NCBI GenBank assembly: GCA_046724395.1
Contig: JBKOWM010000081.1
Coordinates: 1-35,888 of the forward strand
Direction: 5' to 3'
From: DATAEU01 sp046724395
GTDB lineage: Bacteria > Actinomycetota > UBA4738 > HRBIN12
DNA length: 35,888 bases
Shown here: piece after piece, positions 8,810-17,091 of the stretch
How the letters are laid out: the number at the start of each line of letters is the position of its first letter
How positions within the stretch are numbered: the stretch's first letter is position 1
Translations under genes and position numbers: made by a program
Notes under the pieces: generated by a model
The model's database searches: none
The model's input: only the letters and a program-made list of their open reading frames with translations
Told to the model about the DNA's origin: nothing

Positions 8810-9534
8810 GGTTTGGTGCACCAGAAGATGTTCTCGTCGTCCCGCAGCCCGAAGCGCTCGCGATCTTCCGGCGGCACGTCACGGGCGAGGTCGACGTCCA
8901 CGGCAAAGCCCGCCTCCCGCAGCCGATCGACGATGTCGCCTCCGTACACACGCACATGCGCCTTCTCGCCGAATTCCCGCTGCCGGTCGATCGGCGAGGT
9001 GATCGACGGGTCCTCGTACGTCGGCCGGTCCAGGCGCGTCGGAACCGAGATCAGCGCCCACCCCCCGGGTCGCAGGACGCGATGGATCTCGCGCATGCCG
9101 CGCCGGTCGTCCACGATCTCCTCGAGAACGTGAACGCAGATCACGGCATCGAACGTCTCCGAGTCCATCGCCAGGGCCGTCAGATCCGTCCTCACGGCGA
9201 CGTGCGGTCGCCCGTCGAGGTCGGCGCCGACGAACTCGAGATTCGCCATGCGAACGAAGCGGCGGGCGAAGCTGTACTTGGGGGAGATCTCGAGCAGTCG
9301 GATCCGATCCGCGAACAAGTTCGTCCTGCGCTCGAGGAACAGCCAGATCCTGCGATGCCTGGCTTTCGCGTTGCATCGGGGGCAGTAACCGAGCGGCCGG
9401 GTGCGGAACGACGCACCGCCCCAGGTGAAGCCCCGCACGTGCCACCCGCAACACGGACAGACGTAGCGCCGCCCGGCGAACATGACGGCCCGCAGCGCCA
9501 TGCCGGCCTCGATGGCGCGCAGGCGCAACGGCAT
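8806..9534 (-). CDS. Class I SAM-dependent methyltransferase with N-terminal zinc ribbon
   Basis: Predicted 242 residues from the ATG at 9534, preceded by a GGAG; an in-frame GTG at 9585 would overlap the PEP mutase gene. Four cysteines, CPCCGWH near residue 26 and CPRCNAKARHRR near 51, form a likely zinc ribbon. The Rossmann methyltransferase core follows: LLEISPKYSFARRFV (motif I position, with the usual glycines replaced), VGADLDG, FDAVICVHVLEEIVDD and the HRVLRPGGWALISVP strand typical of Methyltransf_11. The methyl acceptor is unknown; position right after PEP mutase makes a phosphonate or sugar O-methylation plausible. The divergence from GxGxG in motif I is worth noting but common in this subfamily. 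Confidence 0.82.
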   Translation of the reverse strand: MPLRLRAIEAGMALRAVMFAGRRYVCPCCGWHVRGFTWGGASFRTRPLGYCPRCNAKARHRRIWLFLERRTNLFADRIRLLEISPKYSFARRFVRMANLEFVGADLDGRPHVAVRTDLTALAMDSETFDAVICVHVLEEIVDDRRGMREIHRVLRPGGWALISVPTRLDRPTYEDPSITSPIDRQREFGEKAHVRVYGGDIVDRLREAGFAVDVDLARDVPPEDRERFGLRDDENIFWCTKP

Positions 9535-9562
9535 CGGACTCCGGCGCCGGTGGACGGCCGGC

Positions 9563-10474
9563 TCAGTGACGGCTGTCGCCCGCACCCGGCAGGTACCTCA
9601 GCTCGGCCCGCTCCAACTCGTCCGCCCGCTGGAGGCGGAACACCTCCTGGACGCTCACGACATCCTGCTCGATCGCCTCGATCGCTCGTTCTTTGTAGAG
9701 GGTCGCGGCGACGCGCTGCATAGCCGCGACGCTCGAACGGAGCAGGTGGTTGGCCCAGATGACGATGCTGACGCCCGCGTCCGCAAAGACATCGACGGGC
9801 GTCGTGTAGTACGTCGTCGGGACGATGATGACGGGGCACGCTCCGTCCCAGGCCTCCATGAAGGCGAGGATCTCCTCGGCCGTGGAGCGCTTGCTGTGGA
9901 TCAGGACGGCGTCCGCCCCCGCCTCGCTGTACGCCTCCGCGCGTCGCATCGCCTCGGCCTGCCCGTGCCCGGTGATCAGCGCCTCGACCCGCGCGACCAC
10001 ACAGAAGTCGCGATCGTCCTGGGTGTCTTTCGCCGCTCGGATCTTGCCGCAGAACTCGGCCGGGTCCGCGAGCGGCTGGCGCTCCCCCTCGATGAAGGAG
10101 TTCGTCTTGGGGAAGAGCTTGTCCTCGATGCACATCGCGGCGATGTTGCGCTGCTCGAGCTTGCGAACGAGGCGGCGGACGTTGTTGAAGTTCCCGTAGC
10201 CCGTGTCCGCGTCGAGGAGGATCGGGATCGACGTGGCGTCGCTCATGAATTCGAGCACGTCCAGAACCTGTGTCCAGCTGGCCTCGTTGTTGTCCCGGAC
10301 ACCCATCGCGGCGGAGATGCACAACCCACTCGCCCACACACCGTTGAATCCGGCCTCTTCGACGATCCTCGCGCTCAGACCGTTATGCGCTTCCATCAGG
10401 AACTCGAGCCCCGGCGATGCGAGGAGCTCCCTGAAACGCGTCGTCTTCCTGCGCGTCTGTCCGTCCGAGATCAT
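9563..10474 (-). CDS. pepM: Phosphoenolpyruvate mutase
   Basis: Predicted 303 residues. The ATG at 10474 overlaps the upstream TGA (ATGA) and is preceded by a strong GGAGGT. This is a TIM-barrel member of the isocitrate lyase/PEP mutase superfamily. The diagnostic PEP mutase signature EDK-x5-NS is intact (EDKLFPKTNSF, residues 117-127). The Mg-binding DxD is at 88-90 (LLDADTGYGNFNN), and GVWASGLCISAAMGVRDNNE matches the PEP mutase active-site loop. It converts PEP to 3-phosphonopyruvate, the C-P bond-forming entry to nearly all biological phosphonates. The equilibrium strongly favours PEP, so a driving next step is required; none of the usual Ppd decarboxylase genes is present and a dehydrogenase gene overlaps instead. 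Confidence 0.93.
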   Translation of the reverse strand: MISDGQTRRKTTRFRELLASPGLEFLMEAHNGLSARIVEEAGFNGVWASGLCISAAMGVRDNNEASWTQVLDVLEFMSDATSIPILLDADTGYGNFNNVRRLVRKLEQRNIAAMCIEDKLFPKTNSFIEGERQPLADPAEFCGKIRAAKDTQDDRDFCVVARVEALITGHGQAEAMRRAEAYSEAGADAVLIHSKRSTAEEILAFMEAWDGACPVIIVPTTYYTTPVDVFADAGVSIVIWANHLLRSSVAAMQRVAATLYKERAIEAIEQDVVSVQEVFRLQRADELERAELRYLPGAGDSRH

Positions 10475-11445
10475 CGCGGACCTCCATTCGAACCGGCGTG
10501 CACGACCTTTTGAGCGTCGGCGAATCGGTCCACGATCTCGTTCACGCGGCGGCCGATCTCCTGCTGTGCATCCACGGCCATCGCGCCGATGTGCGGCGTG
10601 AGAACCACGTTCGAAAGCGGCGCAAGCGGCGACCGGACGCCGTCGCCCTCGTGCACGTGCACGTCGAGCGCCGCGCCTTTCACCCTCGAGCCGTCGGCGA
10701 GCGCATCCCGCAGCGCAAGCTCGTCGACGATCCCCCCGCGCGCAAGATTGACGAGGAACGAGCCCGGCTTCATCGCACCGAGGACATCGGCGTCGATGAG
10801 TCCCCGTGTCGTCGGCGTCAACGGCACGTGCACCGACAGAAGATCGGCGGTGCGCACGACCTGGTCCAGGCCGGCGAGTTCGATCCCACGCCGCGCGAAC
10901 GCGCTGACGCGCGCAGGCGTCGGGCGCTCGACGCAGCCGCACACCGTCATGCCCCACGCGAGTCCCATGTCGGCGACGTGGCCGCCGATGCTTCCCAGAC
11001 CGACGACGCCGAGGGTGCGACCCTTCAGGAGACGACCCTCGGACCCGTGCTTGGCCCACCGGCCCTGTCGCATCGAGCGGTCCGCGCCGAGGATGTCGCG
11101 GCTGAGCATGAGCATGAACGCGAACGCGAGCTCGGCGACGGCCTGCGCGCCGGGCTGCGGGATGCGGACCAGCTCGAGCCCACGATCGCGCACGTATTCG
11201 GTATCGATGTTGTCCAGCCCGGAGCCCGCCCGGATGAGCAGCCGTAGGGTGGCGGCGCGACGCATGAGGTCGGCCGAGATATTCACGCCGGAGCGGAAGA
11301 CGAGGACGTCCCTGTCCGCGATGAGTTCGGACAGCGCTTCCTCGGAAGCGTCGAACGCGCAGGCGACGTCGTGTCGTTCCCGGAGCCGTTCGACGGCGTC
11401 GGGAAAGATCGGACTCGCCAGCAGAATCCTCGTCGACGTGCTCAC
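10471..11445 (-). CDS. D-isomer-specific 2-hydroxyacid dehydrogenase; candidate phosphonopyruvate reductase
   Basis: Predicted 324 residues. The GTG at 11445 overlaps the upstream TGA (GTGA), with GGAGGT just before it. An N-terminal substrate domain precedes the NAD(P)-binding Rossmann motif GVVGLGSIGGHVADMG (G149xG151xxG154). The catalytic triad positions are R236 (NLARGGIVDE), E266 and H285 (LTPHIGAMA), as in phosphoglycerate/formate/D-lactate dehydrogenases. It overlaps pepM, so the most economical reading is NAD(P)H-dependent reduction of phosphonopyruvate to phosphonolactate, the route described for VlpB in valinophos biosynthesis. That substrate is inferred from context; a generic 2-hydroxyacid or phosphoglycerate dehydrogenase would look similar. 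Confidence 0.85.
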   Translation of the reverse strand: MSTSTRILLASPIFPDAVERLRERHDVACAFDASEEALSELIADRDVLVFRSGVNISADLMRRAATLRLLIRAGSGLDNIDTEYVRDRGLELVRIPQPGAQAVAELAFAFMLMLSRDILGADRSMRQGRWAKHGSEGRLLKGRTLGVVGLGSIGGHVADMGLAWGMTVCGCVERPTPARVSAFARRGIELAGLDQVVRTADLLSVHVPLTPTTRGLIDADVLGAMKPGSFLVNLARGGIVDELALRDALADGSRVKGAALDVHVHEGDGVRSPLAPLSNVVLTPHIGAMAVDAQQEIGRRVNEIVDRFADAQKVVHAGSNGGPR

Positions 11446-12671
11446 GTGACCTCCAGTGCGTGGGATCGAAACGACGGTCCGGGTGCGCCCAGCCGATCGA
11501 CGAGCGAGACGTACTCGGGCGCGATCGACGCCCAGCTGTAACGGTCGTTGAACCTCCGGCTCCCGCCGGCCAGCTCCATCAGCCGCTCGGGTGACCTCGA
11601 CAGCTGAAGGAGGCACCGAACGAGATCGTCGACGCTGCCAGGCGTGAAGAACTCGACCATCGTGTTCTCGAAGTAGGACTCGATCGCCGACGTCCGGGCG
11701 GCGATCGCCGGCAATCCGACGGCCGCGTACTCCATCAGCTTCGTCGGCAGCAGCCCGTCGGTGAAGGGATCGTCGCGGTAGGGGACGATTCCCAGATCGG
11801 CGGCGGAGATGAGCTCGGGTAGCTTCTCCGCGATCCTGCCGCGAAGAAACGAGACGGATCCGTCGAGCTCGAGCTCCCCGACGAGGCGCACGAGCTCGGG
11901 GAGATGCTCGCCGCTGCCGACGATCGTGAGGTGGGTGTCGGGGAACTGTTGGCGGACGAGGTGCACGGCACGGATCGCAAGGTCGAGCCCGTACCGCTCC
12001 GGGATCGTGCCGTGATAGATCAGCTTGAGTCCGCCCGGCGACGGCGCCGGACGATCCTCGGGGTCGACGTGGGCGAAGATGGCGGGGTCCGCCACGTTCA
12101 TCACGACGCTGCAGCGGTCCCGATCGACGCCCCGCTCGGCGAGCGCCTCGCGCCAGTGCTCGCTCACGGTAATGACGTGGTCGGCGAACCGGCACGCGGC
12201 CCGTTCTTGCGCAAGGATCAGTCCCGACAGGAGCGACGAGACCCGACCCGGCGAGCGGGCGGCGAAGAACTCCGGCATCAGGTCGTGGAGGTCCAGCAGG
12301 ACGCGGCTTCCGCGGAGCTTCGCCGTGAGGGCGGAGAAGACGAGGAAATCCGGCACGTTGTGCACCTGGACCGTGGCGTAGCGGCGCCGCCGATCCAGCC
12401 GGTTCAGCCGCAGCGTCGCCAGCACGAGGAAATGGACGTAGTTCGCGAGCTGCCGGGCGACCCCACCTCGCCAGCGCCGGACCGGCATACGATGGACCTC
12501 CACCGAGCGATACCGCACACGCGACGGCTCGCGCGGCTGCCGGAGGCAGATGACGTCGACCTCCCACCCGGCTTTCACCAGGGCTTCGGCCTCGCGTTGG
12601 ACGCGCGTTTCCCCATGCGGGTAGTACGCGTGCACCACCATGCAGTGCCGCTTCAATGACCGTTCACGCAC
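11442..12671 (-). CDS. Glycosyltransferase family 4
   Basis: Predicted 409 residues from the GTG at 12671, which overlaps the upstream stop by 8 bases and has a GAGGGA about 8 bases ahead; an in-frame GTG at 12707 overlaps more and is less likely. The N-terminal domain starts MVVHAYYPHGETRVQREAEA (GT4 type). The donor domain contains LIYHGTIPERYGLDLAIRAV, then FLRGRIAEKLPELISAADLG and the signature PTKLMEYAAVGLPAIAARTS with the conserved acid. FADHVITVSEHWREAL precedes the hinge. It likely adds one sugar to the undecaprenyl-linked repeat in the cytoplasm. It is the last clear glycan-assembly gene before the phosphonate genes. Confidence 0.9.
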   Translation of the reverse strand: MRERSLKRHCMVVHAYYPHGETRVQREAEALVKAGWEVDVICLRQPREPSRVRYRSVEVHRMPVRRWRGGVARQLANYVHFLVLATLRLNRLDRRRRYATVQVHNVPDFLVFSALTAKLRGSRVLLDLHDLMPEFFAARSPGRVSSLLSGLILAQERAACRFADHVITVSEHWREALAERGVDRDRCSVVMNVADPAIFAHVDPEDRPAPSPGGLKLIYHGTIPERYGLDLAIRAVHLVRQQFPDTHLTIVGSGEHLPELVRLVGELELDGSVSFLRGRIAEKLPELISAADLGIVPYRDDPFTDGLLPTKLMEYAAVGLPAIAARTSAIESYFENTMVEFFTPGSVDDLVRCLLQLSRSPERLMELAGGSRRFNDRYSWASIAPEYVSLVDRLGAPGPSFRSHALEVT

Positions 12672-14145
12672 GAGCGTTCCCTCGCTCCACGCGCTCCGAG
12701 GCCCCAACCCGCGTCGGCGCCGCCGCGTCCACGAGCGTCGCGATGAGCGCCAGCGTGATCCACCAGATGCCGAGCCCGAACGGGACCTGCATCCGCATGA
12801 AGTTGTTGACGATCACGTGGCTGGCCGCGACCAGCCAGAGGATGATGACGAGGCGTCGGTCCATCAACCCGACCCGAGGCAGGCGCCGACGTCGACGGAT
12901 CGTCCTGACGAGCCAGATGACGGCGGGAGCGAGCAGCAGGGCGAACCCGACGGTTCCTTGCTCGGCGAGCGTGGTGATGTAGAAGTTGTGCGAGGCGTGC
13001 TCCTTGTCGGGCAGGAACACGCCGCGGACCCACCCCTGGAACCGGGGAGAGTACCGGTCGAAGTTCTCGTACCCCCAACCGAAGAGCGGCTTGTCCTCCC
13101 ACATCCGCGTTCCCGCGAGGATGACCGGCAGGCGGCTGAGGGCCGATTCCTGCGACGCCTGCGAGTCCAATCGCAAGCGCGCGAACGCCAGCTGACCCTC
13201 CAGCGCTCCAGAGGCCGACACGACGACGACGAGCGCGACGAGCGTCAGCGCGATCTTGGCGACCACCACGCGATGGACGAGCAGCGTCCCGACGATCGCG
13301 ACGCATCCGGCAAGCCAGACCGAGCGCGAGAACGTCAAGAACGTCGCGAGGGCCGTCACCGCGATGACGGCCGGCGCAAGGACGCGCTGCCGGACGGGGT
13401 TCGACGACGCGGCGGCGATGTGAAACAGCACCAGCCCGCAGAACAGGACGGCCATCCCGAAGACATCGGGCTCCTTCAGGGAGCCGCCGGTCCGCTGGCC
13501 CACGTTGTGCTGCCAATCGGCCGGGAGCGCGGCAGGCGCGGCCCACGAGATCAGTCCGATCGCGACCTGCGCGAGGAGGACCGCGAGTAGCACCGGAGCG
13601 AACCGCCGCAGGTCGCGTTCGTCCGGGGCGACCAGGCGGATGATCAGGTACAGGCAGATCGGCGCGACGACCCGGTCGTAGAAAAGGATCGTCGTCGCCG
13701 CCGGGTCGAGCGACGTGTAGGCGATCAAGATCACCGTCGCGATGACGTAGGCGACCATGAAGAACTCGGGCCATCCCAGGCGGCCGGCCCTGCGGAGGCC
13801 GACCCCGAGCGCGGGAGCGATCGCGATCACGAGGAGGGTCGCGACCGGCAGCCCCCGGTGGAAAACCCAATAGACCTTCCGGAGCGTCTCGTTACTGGTC
13901 TCGACGACGAACGGCACGATCAGCAGCCAGGCGATCACGGCGACGAGCGGGTATCGGTGCAGCAGCACGAACCCCGGCAGCAGGAGGGCGCCGGCCAGGG
14001 CGACGTACCAGAGCCCGCGGGCGACGAGGGCGGCGACGACCACCGTGCCGAGGACGGCACCGAGGGCGATCACGGCAGGGATCGCGGCGCCGGGTCTCCC
14101 CAGCTCCCGGCCCCTGACCGCGCCGGATGGCTCCGTCGCGATCAC
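12664..14145 (-). CDS. O-antigen ligase/polymerase family membrane protein (Wzy/WaaL-like)
   Basis: Predicted 493 residues from the GTG at 14145 (GTGA overlap with the upstream sulfotransferase). About ten to twelve hydrophobic segments are visible, beginning IPAVIALGAVLGTVVVAALV. A large extracytoplasmic loop near residues 330-400 contains FGWGYENFDRYSPRF and ends in HASHNFYITTLAEQGTVGF, the HN...E.G pattern of PF04932 (Wzy_C). Such proteins polymerise lipid-linked repeat units or transfer them to an acceptor on the outer face of the membrane. With Wzx (17088) and Wzz (18655) in the same operon, a polymerase role is the better guess. Ligase and polymerase cannot be separated from sequence alone. 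Confidence 0.85.
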   Translation of the reverse strand: MIATEPSGAVRGRELGRPGAAIPAVIALGAVLGTVVVAALVARGLWYVALAGALLLPGFVLLHRYPLVAVIAWLLIVPFVVETSNETLRKVYWVFHRGLPVATLLVIAIAPALGVGLRRAGRLGWPEFFMVAYVIATVILIAYTSLDPAATTILFYDRVVAPICLYLIIRLVAPDERDLRRFAPVLLAVLLAQVAIGLISWAAPAALPADWQHNVGQRTGGSLKEPDVFGMAVLFCGLVLFHIAAASSNPVRQRVLAPAVIAVTALATFLTFSRSVWLAGCVAIVGTLLVHRVVVAKIALTLVALVVVVSASGALEGQLAFARLRLDSQASQESALSRLPVILAGTRMWEDKPLFGWGYENFDRYSPRFQGWVRGVFLPDKEHASHNFYITTLAEQGTVGFALLLAPAVIWLVRTIRRRRRLPRVGLMDRRLVIILWLVAASHVIVNNFMRMQVPFGLGIWWITLALIATLVDAAAPTRVGASERVERGNARA

Positions 14146-15125
14146 GTCGCCTGCCCAGCGGGCTGAAGTCTGTACGCGGGAACGGGACGACCCATCCTGT
14201 CGCGCATCGCCTCGCGCGTCCGCCACGCGAGCAGGTGACCGACCTCGAGTGGGACGTCGCGCAGCACGAACGCCAGGCGCTGGCGCGAGGCGAGCGTCGG
14301 CACCTCGGCCTCGTACCCGAAGATGGCCATCTCGCGCCGGGCGAACCGTTCGATGAAGGCGACCTGGCGATGCGACAGCACCTGCCTGAAGCGCCCGATC
14401 GACTCCGGCGAAATTACGCCCGGGTCTCGTGGTCCGTAGGAGCTGTTGCTCCCCTCCTCCCGGAACCGCGCCGCCCCTTCCATCGACAGCATCTCGGGGG
14501 CGTAGGGCTCGTCGATGAAGGCGCAGATGGCTCGCAGCGTGGGCTCGGGCGCCAACACGAGGGTCTCGTACCGGACGACGCGGGCCTGCTGCGGGTAGCG
14601 GCGCTCGTTCCGCACGGCGAGCCGCGCCGACGACAGCCACTCCGCGGTGCCCGCCCCGACGCCGCCTCGCCGGCGCTTCCATCGCTTGAAGGAGGATGCG
14701 AAACGATCGCGGGGGTCACGGACCATGTGCAGGATCCGGGCGCCCGGGTACGCCGCGAAGATGTCTTCGGCGTAGCGCTCGGTGTTCAGCGACTTGTCAC
14801 CCCATCTCGGCTTCCCGAGCTTGCCCGCGTACTGCTCCTCGAGGAGCCGGAAGAGCGTGGCGTAGCTGCGGTCGCCGGCGAGGAAGGCCCGCTCGAGCGC
14901 GTCACGGTCCGGCTCGAGTCGTGCCAGCCGCGTGTACCGCATCATCGTGTCGAGACAACGATCGAGGTTCTCGCGGTCGGCAAGATCGCCGTACTGCCCG
15001 TAGAAGTGCGTCCATAGGTTCGTCCTTCGAGTCATCGCGATGTTCGGATGCGATGCGAGCAGCGCGAAGATGAGGCTCGTCCCGCTCCGCTCGAGGCCTG
15101 CGACGAAGACCGGTCCTCGTTCCAT
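14142..15125 (-). CDS. Sulfotransferase family protein (tandem copy 3 of 3)
   Basis: Predicted 327 residues; the ATG at 15125 lies 2 bases after the upstream stop. The N-terminal GLERSGTSLIFALLASHPNI is a good 5'-phosphosulfate loop, and HMVRDPRDRFASSFKRWKRR carries the 3'-phosphate-binding Arg/Ser pattern. PRWGDKSLNTERYAEDIF between them matches PF13469 (Sulfotransfer_3). It is paralogous to the two genes immediately upstream, sharing FYGQYGDLADRENLDRCL and the RYTRLARLEPD region. Of the three it looks most like a functional PAPS-dependent enzyme. The likely acceptor is the polysaccharide made by this operon (inferred). Confidence 0.87.
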   Translation of the reverse strand: MERGPVFVAGLERSGTSLIFALLASHPNIAMTRRTNLWTHFYGQYGDLADRENLDRCLDTMMRYTRLARLEPDRDALERAFLAGDRSYATLFRLLEEQYAGKLGKPRWGDKSLNTERYAEDIFAAYPGARILHMVRDPRDRFASSFKRWKRRRGGVGAGTAEWLSSARLAVRNERRYPQQARVVRYETLVLAPEPTLRAICAFIDEPYAPEMLSMEGAARFREEGSNSSYGPRDPGVISPESIGRFRQVLSHRQVAFIERFARREMAIFGYEAEVPTLASRQRLAFVLRDVPLEVGHLLAWRTREAMRDRMGRPVPAYRLQPAGQAT

Positions 15126-15127
15126 GT

Positions 15128-16027
15128 CTATGCCTCCACCACACTCAGGTGATCGCCGCGCAGCGCCCGCCAGGCGGCCATCGACAGCCGGTTCAGTGGA
15201 CGGCCAAATGCGTGGAACGCCAGGAGCTCCCCCGGCGCGAGCGTGGTTCGAGGGTCGACGTACCCGAGCGACGTCATTGCCCGCCCGGCGTAGCGTTCGA
15301 CGAAGGCGGCCTCGGTCGTCCGAGCCGACCACCGTCGCCGCTTCGCACCGCCTTCGCCCGCGTCGTCGAAGGAAACTGTCGAGAGCGCCTCCTGCATCGG
15401 CGGGACGACATCCTCCCCGACGAACCGCGCTACCAGGTCGATGGTGCGCCCGGGGTCGGCGGCGAAACTTTCGTAACGGACGACGACGTACCGTCCGGGA
15501 TAGCGGCGGACGTTCCGGTCCGCCAGATCTGCGGACCGCAGCCAGGCGGCCACCTCCCACCCGACCGCGCCCGGTCGCCGCCGGCCCGGCCGCCTGGCGA
15601 CCGGCGTCCGAGGGTCCCTGACCATGTGGATCATCCGGGCCGACGGGAACGCCGAGAAGATCGGGTCGGCGAAGCGCTCGACGAACTTGACCTGTTCGCC
15701 CCACCTGCGTTTGCCGTGGCGCTCCGCATACTGCGCGTGGACCACTCCGAACAGGCGCGCGTACGACGGTGAGCCGTCCGCCAATGCCCGCCCGATCCGT
15801 TCGCCGTCCGGCTCGAGTACGGCGATGCGCGGGTCGGCGAGCATCGCCGCGAGGCATCGCTCGAGGTTGCGAGGATCGGCGAGGTCGCCGAACCGACCGT
15901 AGAAGCGGTCCCACGCGTACGTGCGGCGGGTCAGCGAGACGTCGGGGTGCGCGCCCATCACGATTCGAAGCTGGGTCTTCCCGGAGTGGGCCACACCGCC
16001 GATGAAGATGGGATCGTCCGAGGTCAT
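15128..16027 (-). CDS. Sulfotransferase-like protein with altered PAPS motifs (tandem copy 2 of 3)
   Basis: Predicted 299 residues; the ATG at 16027 overlaps the upstream TGA (ATGA). The fold landmarks are present: GGVAHSGKTQLRIVMGAHPD at the N-terminus, FYGRFGDLADPRNLERCL, RRWGEQVKFVERF and IHMVRDPR. The 5'-phosphosulfate loop, however, reads HSGKTQ rather than RSGTTL. The 3'-phosphate segment reads RDPRTPVARRPG, lacking the DR-F/Y-A-S pattern seen in both neighbours and about three residues shorter. The rest of the alignment stays in frame, so this is divergence rather than a frameshift. It may have lost or changed PAPS binding, or it may use a different activated donor. Confidence 0.8.
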   Translation of the reverse strand: MTSDDPIFIGGVAHSGKTQLRIVMGAHPDVSLTRRTYAWDRFYGRFGDLADPRNLERCLAAMLADPRIAVLEPDGERIGRALADGSPSYARLFGVVHAQYAERHGKRRWGEQVKFVERFADPIFSAFPSARMIHMVRDPRTPVARRPGRRRPGAVGWEVAAWLRSADLADRNVRRYPGRYVVVRYESFAADPGRTIDLVARFVGEDVVPPMQEALSTVSFDDAGEGGAKRRRWSARTTEAAFVERYAGRAMTSLGYVDPRTTLAPGELLAFHAFGRPLNRLSMAAWRALRGDHLSVVEA

Positions 16028-17091
16028 GACGTCCCTCCGACGCGTGCCTCGGCGTCGACGAGCGTGCGCGGGCTGGGTGAGTGCCCGAACCGGGACGGGA
16101 ACCTCAGGTGCATCGCCTCTCGACCGTGCCACGCGAGCATCCGGGCAAGCTCCGCCGGCCATGTGGTCGCCAGCAGGCGTAGCCACTGCGCTGCCGACAG
16201 TCCGATGCGTTCGAGCGAGTATCCGCGACGGCGCATGTGGCGGCGCCCGTGCAGCTGCATGAAAGCAATGTCCTGCGCCGACATCGCCTCGCGGAACGAG
16301 CCGATGAACCGGCTCGACAGCGGCGGCTCGCCCGCGCCTACTCCAGCCCGCGCCTCCAGGCGTCGGCGCCGTTCGGGCGTGCCGGTCATCCTCATCATGT
16401 CGGGGTGGTACGCCTCGCCCACGAACGAGCAGACGTCGCGGAGGGTCTGCTCCGTCCGGGTCACGAGGTCCTCGAATCGGACCACCGTGTAGGCGCCGGC
16501 GTGTCGGCGCTCGTTTCGTTCTGCCAGCCGCATCGAGTGGTTCCACCTGGCGGTCGCTCCCCCGACGCCACCCCGACCATTTGGAAACGCCTCGCGCGAT
16601 GCCACGTAGCGATCTCGAGGATCCCGGACCATGTGGATCACCCGGAGGCCTTCGTAGGACGCGAACAGGTGCTCGGCGTACGCCTCGACCAGACCCGACT
16701 GCGCGCCCCACCGACGCTTGTCCCGCCGCTCCGCGTAACCGCTCAAGAACAGAGTGAACAGCCGCGCATACGTCCGCTCGCCCTCGACGAACCTTCGGCG
16801 GATCTCGTCGGCGTCCGGCTCCAGGTACTGCACATGCGTATAGCGCAGCATCGAGGCCAGGCACCGATCGAGGTTGCTGTCCTCGGAGAGGTCTCCATAC
16901 CGGTCGAGGAAATAGGTCTCGAGGTTCGACCCGACCTCCGGGATGGCGATGGCCGGGTGGGACGTCAGGAACGCCGCCATGGTCGTCTTCCCCGACCGAT
17001 CGAGGCCGACGATGTAGATGGGGCCGGATCTCGTCGCCGGCTCGGCGGCGGTCGGGCCGGTAAGGGTTCGGGCGACGTTGCTTCCGCTCAC
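16024..17091 (-). CDS. Sulfotransferase-like protein (tandem copy 1 of 3)
   Basis: Predicted 355 residues from the GTG at 17091, which overlaps the flippase TGA as GTGA; an in-frame GTG at 17115 is a less economical alternative. About 28 residues precede the nucleotide-binding loop IYIVGLDRSGKTTMAAFLTS, whose SGKTT is closer to a Walker A ending than to the usual SGTTL. The 3'-phosphate segment HMVRDPRDRYVASREAF is conventional. It shares FLDRYGDLSEDSNLDRCLAS and YTHVQYLEPD with the two following genes, so the three arose by tandem duplication. Sulfate transfer to a surface glycan is the expected role. Confidence 0.85.
   Translation of the reverse strand: MSGSNVARTLTGPTAAEPATRSGPIYIVGLDRSGKTTMAAFLTSHPAIAIPEVGSNLETYFLDRYGDLSEDSNLDRCLASMLRYTHVQYLEPDADEIRRRFVEGERTYARLFTLFLSGYAERRDKRRWGAQSGLVEAYAEHLFASYEGLRVIHMVRDPRDRYVASREAFPNGRGGVGGATARWNHSMRLAERNERRHAGAYTVVRFEDLVTRTEQTLRDVCSFVGEAYHPDMMRMTGTPERRRRLEARAGVGAGEPPLSSRFIGSFREAMSAQDIAFMQLHGRRHMRRRGYSLERIGLSAAQWLRLLATTWPAELARMLAWHGREAMHLRFPSRFGHSPSPRTLVDAEARVGGTS

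Noticed and set aside
15585..15640. Frameshift in the middle sulfotransferase
   Set aside because: An alternative frame gives GRGRVGG, similar to a paralogue, but the annotated frame realigns better with RRRPGAVGWEVAAW and needs only a three-residue deletion.
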